This document shows positions 22,607 to 35,704 of a stretch of 52,578 nucleotides of DNA, in pieces. The notes beneath the pieces were generated by a model. The model did no database searches. It saw only the letters and a list, made by a program, of their open reading frames with translations, and was not told the origin of the DNA. The stretch comes from Tubiluchus corallicola. Lineage: Eukaryota > Priapulida > Priapulimorpha > Priapulimorphida > Tubiluchidae. The stretch covers positions 126,001-178,578 of the forward strand of contig JAQGDQ010000467.1 in the NCBI GenBank assembly GCA_030141605.1. The letters are read 5' to 3'. The position numbers were made by a program, and so were the translations under genes. How positions within the stretch are numbered: the stretch's first letter is position 1; each line of letters starts with the position of its first letter.

Positions 22607-25600
22607 GTGAGTTTCAAAGTATTTTCCCTGTGCAATTGGTGTTATTATTTAGCGTAGTAAAGTTTAAAACGCCCACATGTGCATAAAGTGCAGTTGATTC
22701 TTAAAACTTGTTTATGTAAATACTGTAAGCCGTAATTAAGTATGTTTTATGCGAAACCAGTGTCTCACCTTTTATTTCTGTCCAATCTGTTTGATAACTT
22801 ATTCATTTGTGTACACTCAGTAGCGACTAATTAAGTAATGTTTTGGGCGCTATTACACTTTCGCACCTCTTAGTTTTTTCTAGGTTATTACTCGTTTCTA
22901 GGCTCGTAGGTCATTAGTCAATTATTCTCACGTCATCAGTGAATGTTTCCAATAATCTCGTGATAATTTAGTCATATATTTAGTGTATAATTACCAATAA
23001 TTACGTTGATTCGTAGTTCTACATCTATACAGTTCGTATCGCCATTATGTTTGTGTGTAGTCACGTGACAAATTTCGTGCTAGTGTATGCATTATCAGGG
23101 CCTAACTTAAAAGGTACGTGACACACTTTTATCTTAACTGCATTTACGAAATAAAGAAAAAACCTTTACTTTTATAATTTAATAGTACTACAGTAATAAA
23201 TAAAATTAATGATAAATAACTGTAGTCGTCTAAAATAATTTCCTCGTATATGCCAGCTTGGGTCTGACTATACAGTGAAGAAGAAACAAAAAATTCGGGA
23301 AGTCTTTTGAAGAAAAGATAATGACTGACACAGGATTGTAATAGCATTTTAGGTTCTTATACTCATTATCACCATCACTATTGCACTGTTATTTTTATCA
23401 TCATCGTCATCGCTACCACTATTCTGATGCCATCATCATTATGCATACATGTACAACTTAGAGTAGCTTATACAATTTTGGCCCATGAGTACGGGGGGGG
23501 GGGGGGGCGGTGATGTAGTGGGAAGCACATTTACAAAGCTGAATGTAATGACAATAATCATGACGACAACGTAACGACAAGTCCGTACACACATACATAC
23601 ATAAATACACACATACATACATAAATACGCACACACATACATGTATACATACATACATACACACATGCATATACATACGTATAATTATAATAATATTATT
23701 AATACATTTTTACCGCACGTGTAATCAAATGTGTACTCAAGTTAAGAATCACAACGTAAGTCCATAGCGCTTCTGAAATTTATCAAACCAGCCCTTGCTG
23801 GCACTGAATTGGCCTGATCTGGTGGGAGAAGCATTATGTCAATGGTCCTGCTTCATCATCATCCACCAAATAAATACACTATTTACTGTAAATGGTAATT
23901 TTTTATGATTTATAATATTCTTTTAATGTTAGAATTAATATTTTTAATATTTTTTTATACATTTTGTGATTTTTTTATGCAAAATTCATCAAATCTATAC
24001 ATTATTGTACAATACGTACTACGCATGTGCAAAAATACTTTAGACGGAGTACCGCAAAAACCCGCGAAACAGGAAGTCCGCGATAAACAAACAGCAAAGC
24101 AGCGAGGGAACACCGTTATACGATACAAACTCCCGTGGCTGCAACTCATAATAATCATAAATTATGTAAAGAAACTAAAAATACAGGTTAAGGGCCACAT
24201 ACGTCACTGCGCGAGAGCGATTGCGCATTAGTGGTGTAAACACAGTTATTCACGTGGAGCTTCTTGCGTGTTGGTGACGGTAAGTAATATATGATTTTAA
24301 TCTGGAATTGTAAGGCCTAAAAACCTATAATATTATGGGAATATGGTGTATATTACGCCTGTTGATCCGCTTTCTGGCCTGCAGGCGTGAAAACAAACAA
24401 TAGGCCAGAAAGAAGTAGGAGGTGCGAAAGTGTAATAGCGCCATGTTTTGTTATTAATTTTTACATAAAATCAGCTTTCAGCTTATCAGTAGTGCCTAAT
24501 GTGAGTGTTCAGAGCATTGTATTTTTATGTAAATAATCGACTGAAAGTAAATTTTTACTTGATCGTTAATGCGACTGATGATTCATGTCTAACAGTCTTG
24601 TTGGGCAACTGTTTTAGTATTAGTAAAATAATTAACCATGCATACGTTTTGTCAAAGTCGTTTTGGAAATCACAATTCATTACTTATGGCCTAAGATCAG
24701 TTCAAGATATGCCACTCTATGAAGCACATGCTGCAGAGTGTAGAATTAAGGCGAGTGATTAGTAATTATAAAACTTTTAATTTTACAATGTCTATACATA
24801 TTGCCAGTGCTGTATTGGTATGTATCTTAGCCACGTTTAGATACATACATGCTCATTCTACGGGGTAAACAGTCAAGATCAGTACGGCAAATGAAACTGC
24901 CCAACAACTACTCATATGAAGAACAGGTGTGAGGTGACTTTGCTGTAAATCACATAGTAATGTAGAAAGAAATGTATCAGTGATCAATGCCTTTGGCTTT
25001 CTTTTATAATTTTTAGGTTCGAATAGCATCTGATTTCATTCTGCATGCACCACCAGGAGAGTTCAATGAAGTTTTCAATGGTAAGTCTATGTTTATTTAA
25101 AAACCGCCATTATCAGTACTTTTCTTTGCAAAACTGTACACTACATAGTCAAAACACAATTTCACGTCTGCAACCCAACACCCAATCCCAGTATGCACCG
25201 CTGTTTTACCAAAAACACATTAATGATCTTATTGACAGTGGAAAGTAATTTATACTTCTGCTTAGTTAGCGAAGCGTGTGCTGCAGATGCTTGATTATTA
25301 TTTAAAATTTTTCAATGTTATCTAAACTTGTTTCAAATGCCTTACCGTTAAAATGGATGTACCTAATGGTCATCACAGGAGTTTAAATTTACAAATTTCA
25401 TGCAGTGTTACAGCTAATGTAAGTCCTGTATGCACTAACACAGCATGTAAGTGCTATGAAATTTCAGCTTTGAATTTCTAAGCCTTTCTTTTGAGTAGCA
25501 TTTCTTGTCCTTTAAGCAATTTTGGTGACATATTTACTCTACCAAACAGAATATCCTTTGTATAAGTGTGGGTCTTTTTAAGACTGTCTGTGGAAGTTAG

Positions 25601-28600
25601 AATTGTACATTGTAATTAGGTGCTGCCATCTATGTGCTAATCCTGTTATATTCTACCAGCTGACTTACTTTCAGTATAATTGTATGGTCCAGTGACTACA
25701 TACACACTGGTGCTCTCTCTATCTAAAATTAATGGTTGTTGTGAAGCCTGTGCAAGTCTGCATAGGTCAAGTTCTATACCTGTATACTGGCTGTGAAACA
25801 AGTTTTACTGACTGTTTTTTGCTTTCTAGTTTTTGCTCAATGTTCAGTGCAGCAATTTGCTACTCATATTTTCTGTAGTTTAATAAACACTTTTCTGTTG
25901 TGTGCAGTGCAAATATTTATTATAGATTTTTGGTTCCTATTCGCCAAAGCTCCTCTGTGCCTAAGCTCAATCATAACAAAGTGATTGAACAACAACTTCA
26001 AAAATGACTTTCACACTGTCTAGGAAAAAAGTATCCCTAGTTAACTCTTCGGCATGGTCCATCTTTTTGTGGACATAGACACTAAAAAGATGTAAAATAA
26101 TCTCATTCATTTTATCATGTATTGGGTGAATGTGACTTGAATGAGTCGAATAATTATTTTAAAACTGGTTGCTATTCCGACGCGAATGTATGCTAATCTG
26201 AGAGCGCATGATTTATTCTGGTTAAAAAGGTTCCCGACATTGCAACCATGACTTTTAGTATAATATGTAAATTGTAGTAAAGTCACTAAGGCATAGCCGA
26301 TGACTGCTTAAATGACATTTGACGGAGAATAGACCAGACTATGGTTAAATTTAATTTAGCTTATGGTTTTACTTTTTGCATTTTATGATTAGGAATCTAA
26401 TTACTATGTTTCAATAAATTATAATACGTGTATGCGCATTTTCAATCTGTTGACATCGGGATATTTTGTACCTTTTGTTATCTAGAATTTCCCATTTATA
26501 ATTTTTTCAGATGTTCGCTTGTTATTAAGCAATGATCAGCTACTGAAAGAAGGTGCATCAGGGTAAGGACAAATCTAACCAAATCCTATACAAAGTTTAT
26601 ATGTAAAGATTCGCTGCAAAAAACTAGTTTTTATAACCATTGTAAATATAAAATATAGGTGAGAATCGAAACGTGAGCATTAAATTCTAATCTTTATCTC
26701 AAACTCTTTTAAGTTATTAAAGTTATACAGTTAAACCTCTTTATACCAGCTATTTTGGATCTGTAAAATAAGTTGGCTTTAAGCAACTTTGCTATTATAA
26801 TGAGGTGGTTTAATACATACATGTCTGTGCAAATATAGACATTTGTTTTGCCAAAAATGTGGATGTGGCATTATAAAGAGGGCTGTTATAATGAGGTTTG
26901 ACTGTAGTTACATTTATAGTCTGGCGTTCCTGTAAAAATACATTATAACTGTTGAATTTTAATTGTGCTAAATAAAACTGTATTTTTCTATACCGTGTTA
27001 TATATGATGAGTAAAGATTAGTGCTAGTCGAAATTTGAATTCTCTTTTCTATCCTGTGCGTGGGAGGGCGGGCGGGCATGTTTGTGTGTAATTAAGCTTT
27101 ATAAAGATCTCCAGGTCCTCCAGTACATAATCTTTTAAGCAGTGGCACGAAAGGTCAATCAGTGACTAAAAGAATTGCCCAAGGTTTTAGTTCATCTGTA
27201 CCAGCTTTTCAGCATTTTACTTGTTTGTTAAAATTTGAAGCGTATAGTAACATATGAAAGACCCTGTATAACAAGTTCACTTTTAATAGCCTTTCAAACA
27301 AACAAGAGTGAAGTCCTCTAGCTAAGATAGCTTTATTTTGCCATTTTAAAAATAAATTCAAAATTAACCATTTTTCTGCTTTAACTATTTAAGGTGGTGT
27401 TACTCAAAAGAAACTACATTAGCTTCTGCTTTCTTGATCCTATATGCTGTAGCGGATAGCCCTATAGGCTGAAGCCTAAGGCCCGGATCAAAAGGGGCCG
27501 GGCAAAATAAAACGAAAAAAATTTTTTTTGTAAAAAAAAATAAATTGACAAAAAAGAGCAAGGGGCCCGCCAAAATATAAGAATAAGTACTAATAGGAAT
27601 AATATAAGAATACTTACTAATAAGTATAAGAAATTAGTAAGAAACTAAAGTTACTTTCAGAGTTTCTGATTGGCTTATTTTAGTTGACATCTAACCCAGA
27701 AACTCACCAAGCTGTAATCGTGTTTATATAGTCCTAGTCCACAACTCAAGGATCAAAAAGATATAATTTTTATCACAATCGGTGGGCAAAAACTCACAAA
27801 ATTAAACAAACTTACAAACGACGAGAGCTCCACAAAAACACGTCAGCTCAGCAGTGTAGCAACATTTAAAAGGCCCGTTCCAAGCTCAAGCCTAAGGCCC
27901 ATAAAATCATAATCCGCCCCTGCCTATATGAAATTCAAAGTTTGTATTTTAGCTGGAAAAGATGTTTGTCTTTCACAAACCACTATGAAAATTTTATATT
28001 TTACTCTATCCTTTGCACCGTGTCAGAGACTGTTGAAGCTAGTTGACTAGAGCCGTTATTATGGGCACCAGCGAGTAGGCTTGTAATGATACACCGATGC
28101 ATCGTGCTATCTTTCACTACATAGACATAGACATAGAACATTTATTTTCTCCAATTTGTTTGACATAAAAAGTTTTTTAAATATTACGTAATTATAATCG
28201 TGGAGCAGGGCAGGGAAGGACCATAGGGTCATCTAGTCTCCTGCCCTGTCTTATAATTAAATTAGTTTATTAAAAATAAATGGTGAGGCTGCAGATAACA
28301 AAAACAAAAACAAATAAGAAAAAATAATAATAAAAAACAGTATAAATGAAAACAGTATAAGTGAAAACAAAAAATAATAAAGTTAGATGATACCTAAATC
28401 TAAACAAAACAATACAATTAATCAGTAATTATGATTATTATATATAATATTTTCAAATAGGGGTCTTATTGACAGGGGAATTTGACCAAGGTTAGTGAGT
28501 AAAGTTAAAAAACTGAGAGTATGGAAAGATAAAATAAGTATCAAAAAAGTGTAATATAGAAAAATTTAACAGAAAAAGTAAGTATAAGAAAGAGTACTAC

Positions 28601-31600
28601 AATATGCGTATTGTCAAAGCGTGCTTGTATCGGGCTATCTGAATCAATGACCATATGTTGATAAGAGTGATTTGAAGTGATTCAAGCTGTAGCCGTAGAA
28701 CGTGCAGTAGATACCTCTCAATGCTGAAGTGCAGTGAGCAATGGTTGAGTTGACAATGGCACTGCCAGTAGCCAGAGCAGTTGAAAATGTATCTGTTTCT
28801 AATCTGCAATAGGCTAAATATGTTGTCTTCATATAAACTTGTGAAATGACAAAAGTGAACCAGAAAATGCACTAGCAATTTTTAAACCTAAAGTATTGAT
28901 GTGTTTTACTTTTCTGGTGGCTTACAATGTAAACAATCGCCTGTACGTTACACAAGTAGTAAAAGTCAAGCAGTTTGTTGAGTTATTTTAGCATTTAGCA
29001 ATCCTAAAACTGTCGACTGACGAATATGTTTAGCATTTTTATCAACGGCGTCTCTAGTTTTTTTTATAAAGCCTGCAAACATTAACACAGGTGCATTGTG
29101 TTAGGCATCGTATCATGATTATAGTATCGTGATTATAGTATCATGATTATAGTATCGTGATTATAGTATCGTGACTATAGTAATGTGACTATAGTATCGT
29201 GATTATAGTATCGCGATTATAGTATCGTGATTATAGTATCGCGATTATAGTATCGTGATTATAGTATCGTGATTATAGTATCGTGATTATAGTATCGTGA
29301 CTATAGTAATGTGACTATAGTATCGTGATTATAGCATCGTGACTATAGCATCGTGACTATAGTATCGTGATTGTAGTGTTGCGATCGTGATTATAGTATC
29401 GTGATTATAGTATCGTGATTATAGTATCGTGATTATAGTATCGTGATTATAGTATCGTGATTATAGTATCGTGACTATAGTAATGTGACTATAGTATCGT
29501 GATTATAGTATCGCGATTATAGTATCGTGATTATAGTATCGCGATTATAGTATCGTGATTATAGTATCGTGATTATAGCATCGTGATTATAGCATCGTGA
29601 CTATAGCATCGTGACTATAGCATCGTGATTATAGCATCGTGATTATAGCATCGTGAGTATAGCATCGTGACTATAGCATCGTGACTATAGTATCGTGATT
29701 ATAGTATCGTGATTATAGTATCGTGATTATAGTATCGTGATTATAGTATCGTGACTATAGTATCGTGATTATAGTATCGTGACTATAGTATCGTGACTAT
29801 AGTATCGTGACTATAGTATCGTGATTATAGTATCGTGATTATAGTATCGTGATTATAGTATCGTGATTATAGTATCGTGATTATAGTATCGTGATTATAG
29901 TATCGTGACTATAGTAATGTGACTATAGTATCGTGATTATAGTATCGCGATTATAGTATCGCGATTATAGTATCGCGATTATAGCATCGTGATTATAGCA
30001 TCGTGACTATAGCATCGTGACTATAGTATCGTGATTATAGTATCGTGATTATAGTATCGTGATTATAGTATCGTGATTATAGTATCGTGATTATAGCATC
30101 GTGATTATAGCATCGTGACTATAGCATCGTGACTATAGCATCGTGATTATAGTATCGTGATTATAGTATCGTGACTATAGTATCGTGACTATAGTATCGT
30201 GACTATAGTATCGTGATTATAGTATCGTGATTATAGTATCGTGATTATAGTATCGTGATTATAGTATCGTGATTATAGCATCGTGACTATAGCATCGTGA
30301 TTATAGCATCGTGACTATAGCATCGTGACTATAGCATCGTGACTATAGCATCGTGATTATAGTATCGTGATTATAGTATCGTGATTATAGCATCGTGACT
30401 ATAGCATCGTGACTATAGCATCGTGACTATAGCATCGTGATTGTAGTGTCGCGATTGTAGTGTCGCGATTGTAGTGTCGCGATTGTAGTGTCGCGATTGT
30501 AGTGTCGCGATTGTAGTATCGCGATTATAGTATCGGGATTATAGTATCGCGATTATAGTATCGCGATTATAGTATCATGATTATGTATTGTGACCTAGAT
30601 GTATCCTTACAGCCCTATCAGCGCGTCTCTTACATTATTTACAAAACATTTTCAACACTGTTGGTCTTTAGTTAAATTATTATTTTTTATTTTATTTATT
30701 ATTATTATCACATTCAGTACAATATAAAGCACACAGTGACATCAAAATTATTACATCTACTATATTAAATTGTTATGTTTCATACACTATCGTTATCATA
30801 AAAGAATAATTGTACTGCAGTGGGCTAGAGAAGCAAAGGCTTGTATAAGCCCACTGTCATGTGAACCTGATAAAAAAAGAATGGATGAGTGAACAAAAAA
30901 AAGAACTGGGAGAAAGGTTAGATCACACAGGAAGGGTAGAAGGATGTGTTAGTGTAAATGGTAGAAAGAAAGATAATAGATTGCGCGATGTTGACATCAG
31001 CTCTAAAGATTTATCAATGATGCCTTGTTTTGCATAATCTGTTTAGATTAGCATTTGTAATTAATTTACACCTTTGCTTAATTCATTCACATTTTGTTTG
31101 CAACTAATCTGGCTACTCTTACTAATTCTCTTACAGGGCATTTGCACAATATAATAAGGACCAGTTCACACCCGTAGATATAGCCAACTCGAACCACAAG
31201 AGCCTCATTACGGAACATGGCGATCGCGGTGGCAACACATTCTTTGATCCACATTCAAAGCAGACATTTAGGTACGAACCAGAAACACATCGGGCTAGTA
31301 TTTGCCAGAAAATCACTGTTGCTTTGTTGAAATTTAGTTTATATTTGGTTTACACATGATTTTATTGAAGATGGACCATCAGACAAACTAGGTTTGAAAC
31401 AGACAGTTTTGCAACTGATGTATGTTCCCCCCCCCCCATGTGGGAGCGAAATGCTAGACGGATGTAGAACAATGGTGACTACAATGTACAACAAATGCTG
31501 CTATAATTATGAACATTGTGTAAGAAGAACAAACATAGCTCAAATTGTTTGCAATAAAAGACTGCATTAATGCAAAAACTTGAGTGCTCACAGGGTTCCC

Positions 31601-34600
31601 ATACAGGGACAGATTTGTTGCAAGACTGTAAACATCTATGTTGAATGTCGACAAAAGAGTGCAGAGATTTGTAAATAAATCATGTCTGGCCTGGTGATTG
31701 TTGCTTTGTTGAAGTGATCCTGGTGATTGTTGACATGTGACATGTCTGTTGATCGTGGTGACTGTTGACGTGTGAGCTTGGTGACATGTCTGGCCTGATG
31801 ATTGCTGCTTTGTTGAAGTGATCCTGGTGATTGTTGTCATGTGACATGTCTGTTGAGCGTGGTGGCTGTTGACGTGTGAGCTTGGTGACATGTGTGGCCT
31901 GATGATTGTTGCTTTGTTGAAGTGATCCTGGTGATTGTTGACATGTGACATGTCTGTTGAGCGTGGTGGCTGTTGACGTGTGAGCTTGGTGACATGTCTG
32001 GCCTGATGATTGCTGCTTTGTTGAAGTGATCCTGGTGATTGTTGACATGTGACATGTCTGTTGAGCGCATTGGCTGTTGACGTGTGAGCTTGGTGACATG
32101 TCTGGCCTGATGATTGCTGCTTTGTTGAAGTGATCCTGGTGATTGTTGACATGTGACATGTCTGTTGAGCGTGTGGTGGCTGTTGACGTGTGAGCTTAGT
32201 GACATGTCTGGCCTGATGATTGTTGCTTTGTTGAAGTGATCCTGGTGATTGTTGACATGTGACATGTCTGTTGAGCGTGGTGGCTGTTGACGTGTGAGCT
32301 TGGTGACATGTCTGGCCTGATGATTGTTGCTTTGTTGAAGTGATCCTGGTGATTGTTGACATGTGACATGTCTGTTGATCGTGGTGACTGTTGACGTGTG
32401 TGCTTGGTGATATGTCTGGCCTGATGATTGTTGCTTTGTTGAAGTGATCCTGGTGATTGTTGACATGTGACATGTCTGTTGAGCGTGGTGGCTGTTGACG
32501 TGTGAGTTTGGTGACATGTCTGGCCTGATGATTGTTGCTTTGTTGAAGTGATCCTGGTGATTGTTGACATGTGACATGTCTGTTGAGCCTGGTGGCTGTT
32601 GACGTGTGAGCTTGGTGACATGTCTGGCCTGATGATTGTTGCTTTGTTGAAGTGATCCTGGTGATTGTTGACATGTGACATGTCTGTTGAGCCTGGTGGC
32701 TGTTGACATGTGAGCTTGGTGACATGTCTGGCCTGATGATTGCTGCTTTGTTGAAGTGATCCTGGTGATTGTTGTCATGTGACATGTCTGTTGAGCGTGG
32801 TGGCTGTTGACGTGTGAGCTTGGTGACATGTCTGGCCTGATGATTGTTGCTTTGTTGAAGTGATCCTGGTGATTGTTGACATGTGACATGTCTGGTGAAC
32901 GTGATGATTGTTGACATGTCTCATTGTCTGGTGATCCTGGTGATTGTTGACATGTGACGTGTCTGTTGGGCCTGGTGACTGTTGACGTGTGAGTTTGGTG
33001 AGCCTGGTGACATGTCTGGCCAGATGATTGTTGCTTTGTTGAAGTGATCCTGGTGATTGTTGAAATGTGACATGTCTGTTGAGCCTGGTGACTGTTGACA
33101 TGTGAGTTTGGTGAGCCTGTGACTGCTGACGTGTGAGTTTGGTGAGCCTGGTGACTGCTGACGTGTGAGTTTGGTGAACCTGGTGACTGCTGACGTGTGA
33201 GTTTGGTGATCTTGTGACTGCTGACGTGTGAGTTTGGTGAGCCTGTGACTGCTGACGTGTGAGTTTGGTGAGGCTGTGACTGCTGACGTGTGAGTTTGGT
33301 GAGCCTGTGACTGCTGACGTGTGAGTTTGGTGAGCCTGGTGACTGCTGACGTGTGAGTTTGGTGAGCCTGGTGACTGCTGACGTGTGAGTTTGGTGAGGC
33401 TGGTGACATGTCTGGCCCGATGATTGTTGCTTTGTTGAAGTTTAGTTTAGTATACATTTCTTAGTTTGTACGCGACATGCATTCGACTTCGTTTTATCTG
33501 AAGAAAAATTAAAAATTCTTTCTGCTAAACCAATGCCAAAACATTAAGTAACTGGTATAATGATAATTAATAATAATATGACATGACGAAATGAGAAGAG
33601 ATGAAACTTACATCTTTGCCGCATACCGGTGACTCACTTCTTTCATATCCTAACTGTGAAATGAGGCCAATGGCCTATTTCCTGACCTAGCTCACCTGTC
33701 TAAACTAGGAAAAACAAACACCAGGAGGCACCACGTGCTTATATCCAAAACACAGTTTGACTTTTTCACTTGTTAGTAAACTTTGCTGCTTGCATTTGTA
33801 TGTCAACATCAGCTGCTTATCACTTTTACTACAAATCAGTCAAGGCATTTTTCAAAATGTTACCATCTGTTTTTGACAGGTATGATCACCTGCGTAAGGA
33901 GGCTGTCGATTACCAGCCTGCAGAGGTTGATTCGACCGCTGAGCCATGGAGGGCAGCACTGGAGACGGCATTTATCGCTTACGTAGAGAATCACTACAAG
34001 AACGGTGTGTGTTCGGTATACGGGACGAGTGAAGATGGAACAATAGAATTAACAGCGTGCATTGAAGATCACATATATACACCAAAAAATTTTTGGTAAT
34101 ATTTTTCATTAATGTCTCTTCATGTGCATTGGTGTCAACCAGTACTTAGTACATGATACACAGGGGGCGTATCAAGACTTTACAACGCCCTGGGCTGATA
34201 GTTTCTCCCACCCATCTTTATTGTGAATTTATTATTGTTTATTGAGCAGATCAAGCAATTACTTGTGGTGTATTAGAAACACTATTAACCTAGTTTCTAC
34301 ACGATCATTATTAATTACATGTATTTGCATAGCGCTTATATTCAAGTAGGCTGCACAACTGCTTGTTGTGTAATACCTTGCACTTGTATGTGGCACTTAT
34401 ATAGAAGCTGTGCTCAGTAACTGCTTGTGGTGTGTTATAAAATGCGACCTTTACGTGAACATGAAAGAACACAGATTTTCCGAGGAAATGAGAATTTTTT
34501 CTTTAATGCGACGCCCTCAAAGTTTGGCACCCTAGGCAATAGCCTAGTTAGCGTATTGGTTAATATGCCCCTGATGATACATGGTACATGATAATAACTT

Positions 34601-35635
34601 CCCTTGAAATTTTCAACAGAGTTTTTTATTTAACGTAAAATATATGACAAAGTTCAAACTGCTAACTATGATGATACCAGTAATAAATCAGTTACTTTAT
34701 ACAGGTAACTGCAAAAAAATTTGTTAAATAGTGTTAGAATTGCCAACAATTTCTGAATGCGGATTCGTGAATTTTAATGAGAAATGTTACCGCCCAATCA
34801 CAGCACTTCGACTTCTCTTCATTTTGAGTCAGTTCAGTTACCGTTGCAGTTACCATTTACCGTGATACGCTTACTGTTTATCAAATTTAAAAACTTGTAG
34901 GAAGGATACAGTTTAAAACAGGGGTGTGCAAATTGCGGCCCGCGGGACACTTGCGGCCCGCGAAGAGATTTGTCAACCTAATGGAAGTGCGGCCCGGGCG
35001 AGATTAATTGAGTGTATCCAGCTGAAGTCCGTGCCACGATCCCAAAGATAGTGCGGGTAGTTTTTTCTACTAGATCGGATGCCATTAACCCTTACAAGAA
35101 GGTTGTAGCTTAATGTCGCTGTACTACACAGACTGTGTGATACACATTACTAATATGCATTGTAATGAAATTACCACTATCTGTCCTGAAAGTAGAAATA
35201 TATGGTTTGTAATATAAATTTTAATAACCTGTAAAATAGTTTCTTGAGTGTAGTAGTAATGATGTACGCAGGTCGGATGCAAAAAAATTGTTATTAGGCC
35301 TTTCTGTACTTGGCTCCTTGATCAAACTGCCTGTGGCCCGCTTGTTGTGACCACTTAACTGTTTTTTTGCTCGAGGGATCTAAGTGAGAAAAATAGAGGG
35401 AATTCAAATTTACTCATTGTGACCAAACATTGTGCTTTTTATCACGGAAGCATTTGAATCTTTATTGTACGAATTTTAGGAATGGACGCTGGCGATCTCA
35501 GTGGTCTGTTAGTTTCTCACCGTCTTCCGGTTCAGCCGAGCTTAAAGGCGTCCTCAAAGTACAGGTAAATCAGCACTATTTTCTTGTCGAATCAGCACCG
35601 AGGTAACATTTTTTTGCTTTATGCGAACATACTGC

Positions 35636-35704
<69 letters not shown>

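Larger units (their letters stand above)
28076..30617. mobile_element. hAT-type MITE swollen by a minisatellite and a nested LINE end
   Basis: The left end taggcttgtaatgatac and right end ccttacagcccta are inverted repeats. The flanks ccagcgag and tcagcgcg match at 6 of 8 bases, as expected of an old 8-bp duplication. Its body aligns with the compact 608-bp relative at 38628-39235 (tctggtggcttacaat, then ttagcatttag, then aaacNttNactcaggtg-type blocks). Two later events enlarged it: a LINE-like insertion (28113-28628) and a 14-bp array (29111-30590). Confidence 0.8.

Noticed and set aside
23905-24231. 108-codon frame inside the 1.6-kb transposon.
   Set aside because: Composition is AT-driven, with no transposase-like motif; cannot be supported as a gene.
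29111-30590. Regular short repeats that might suggest a CRISPR array.
   Set aside because: The unit is 14 bp, head to tail with no unique spacers, in an animal intron.
31454-33457. Overlapping - strand frames up to 487 codons ([10 protein letters not shown]-type repeats).
   Set aside because: Same minisatellite read in three frames within a CAPZA intron, with no domain or codon signal.
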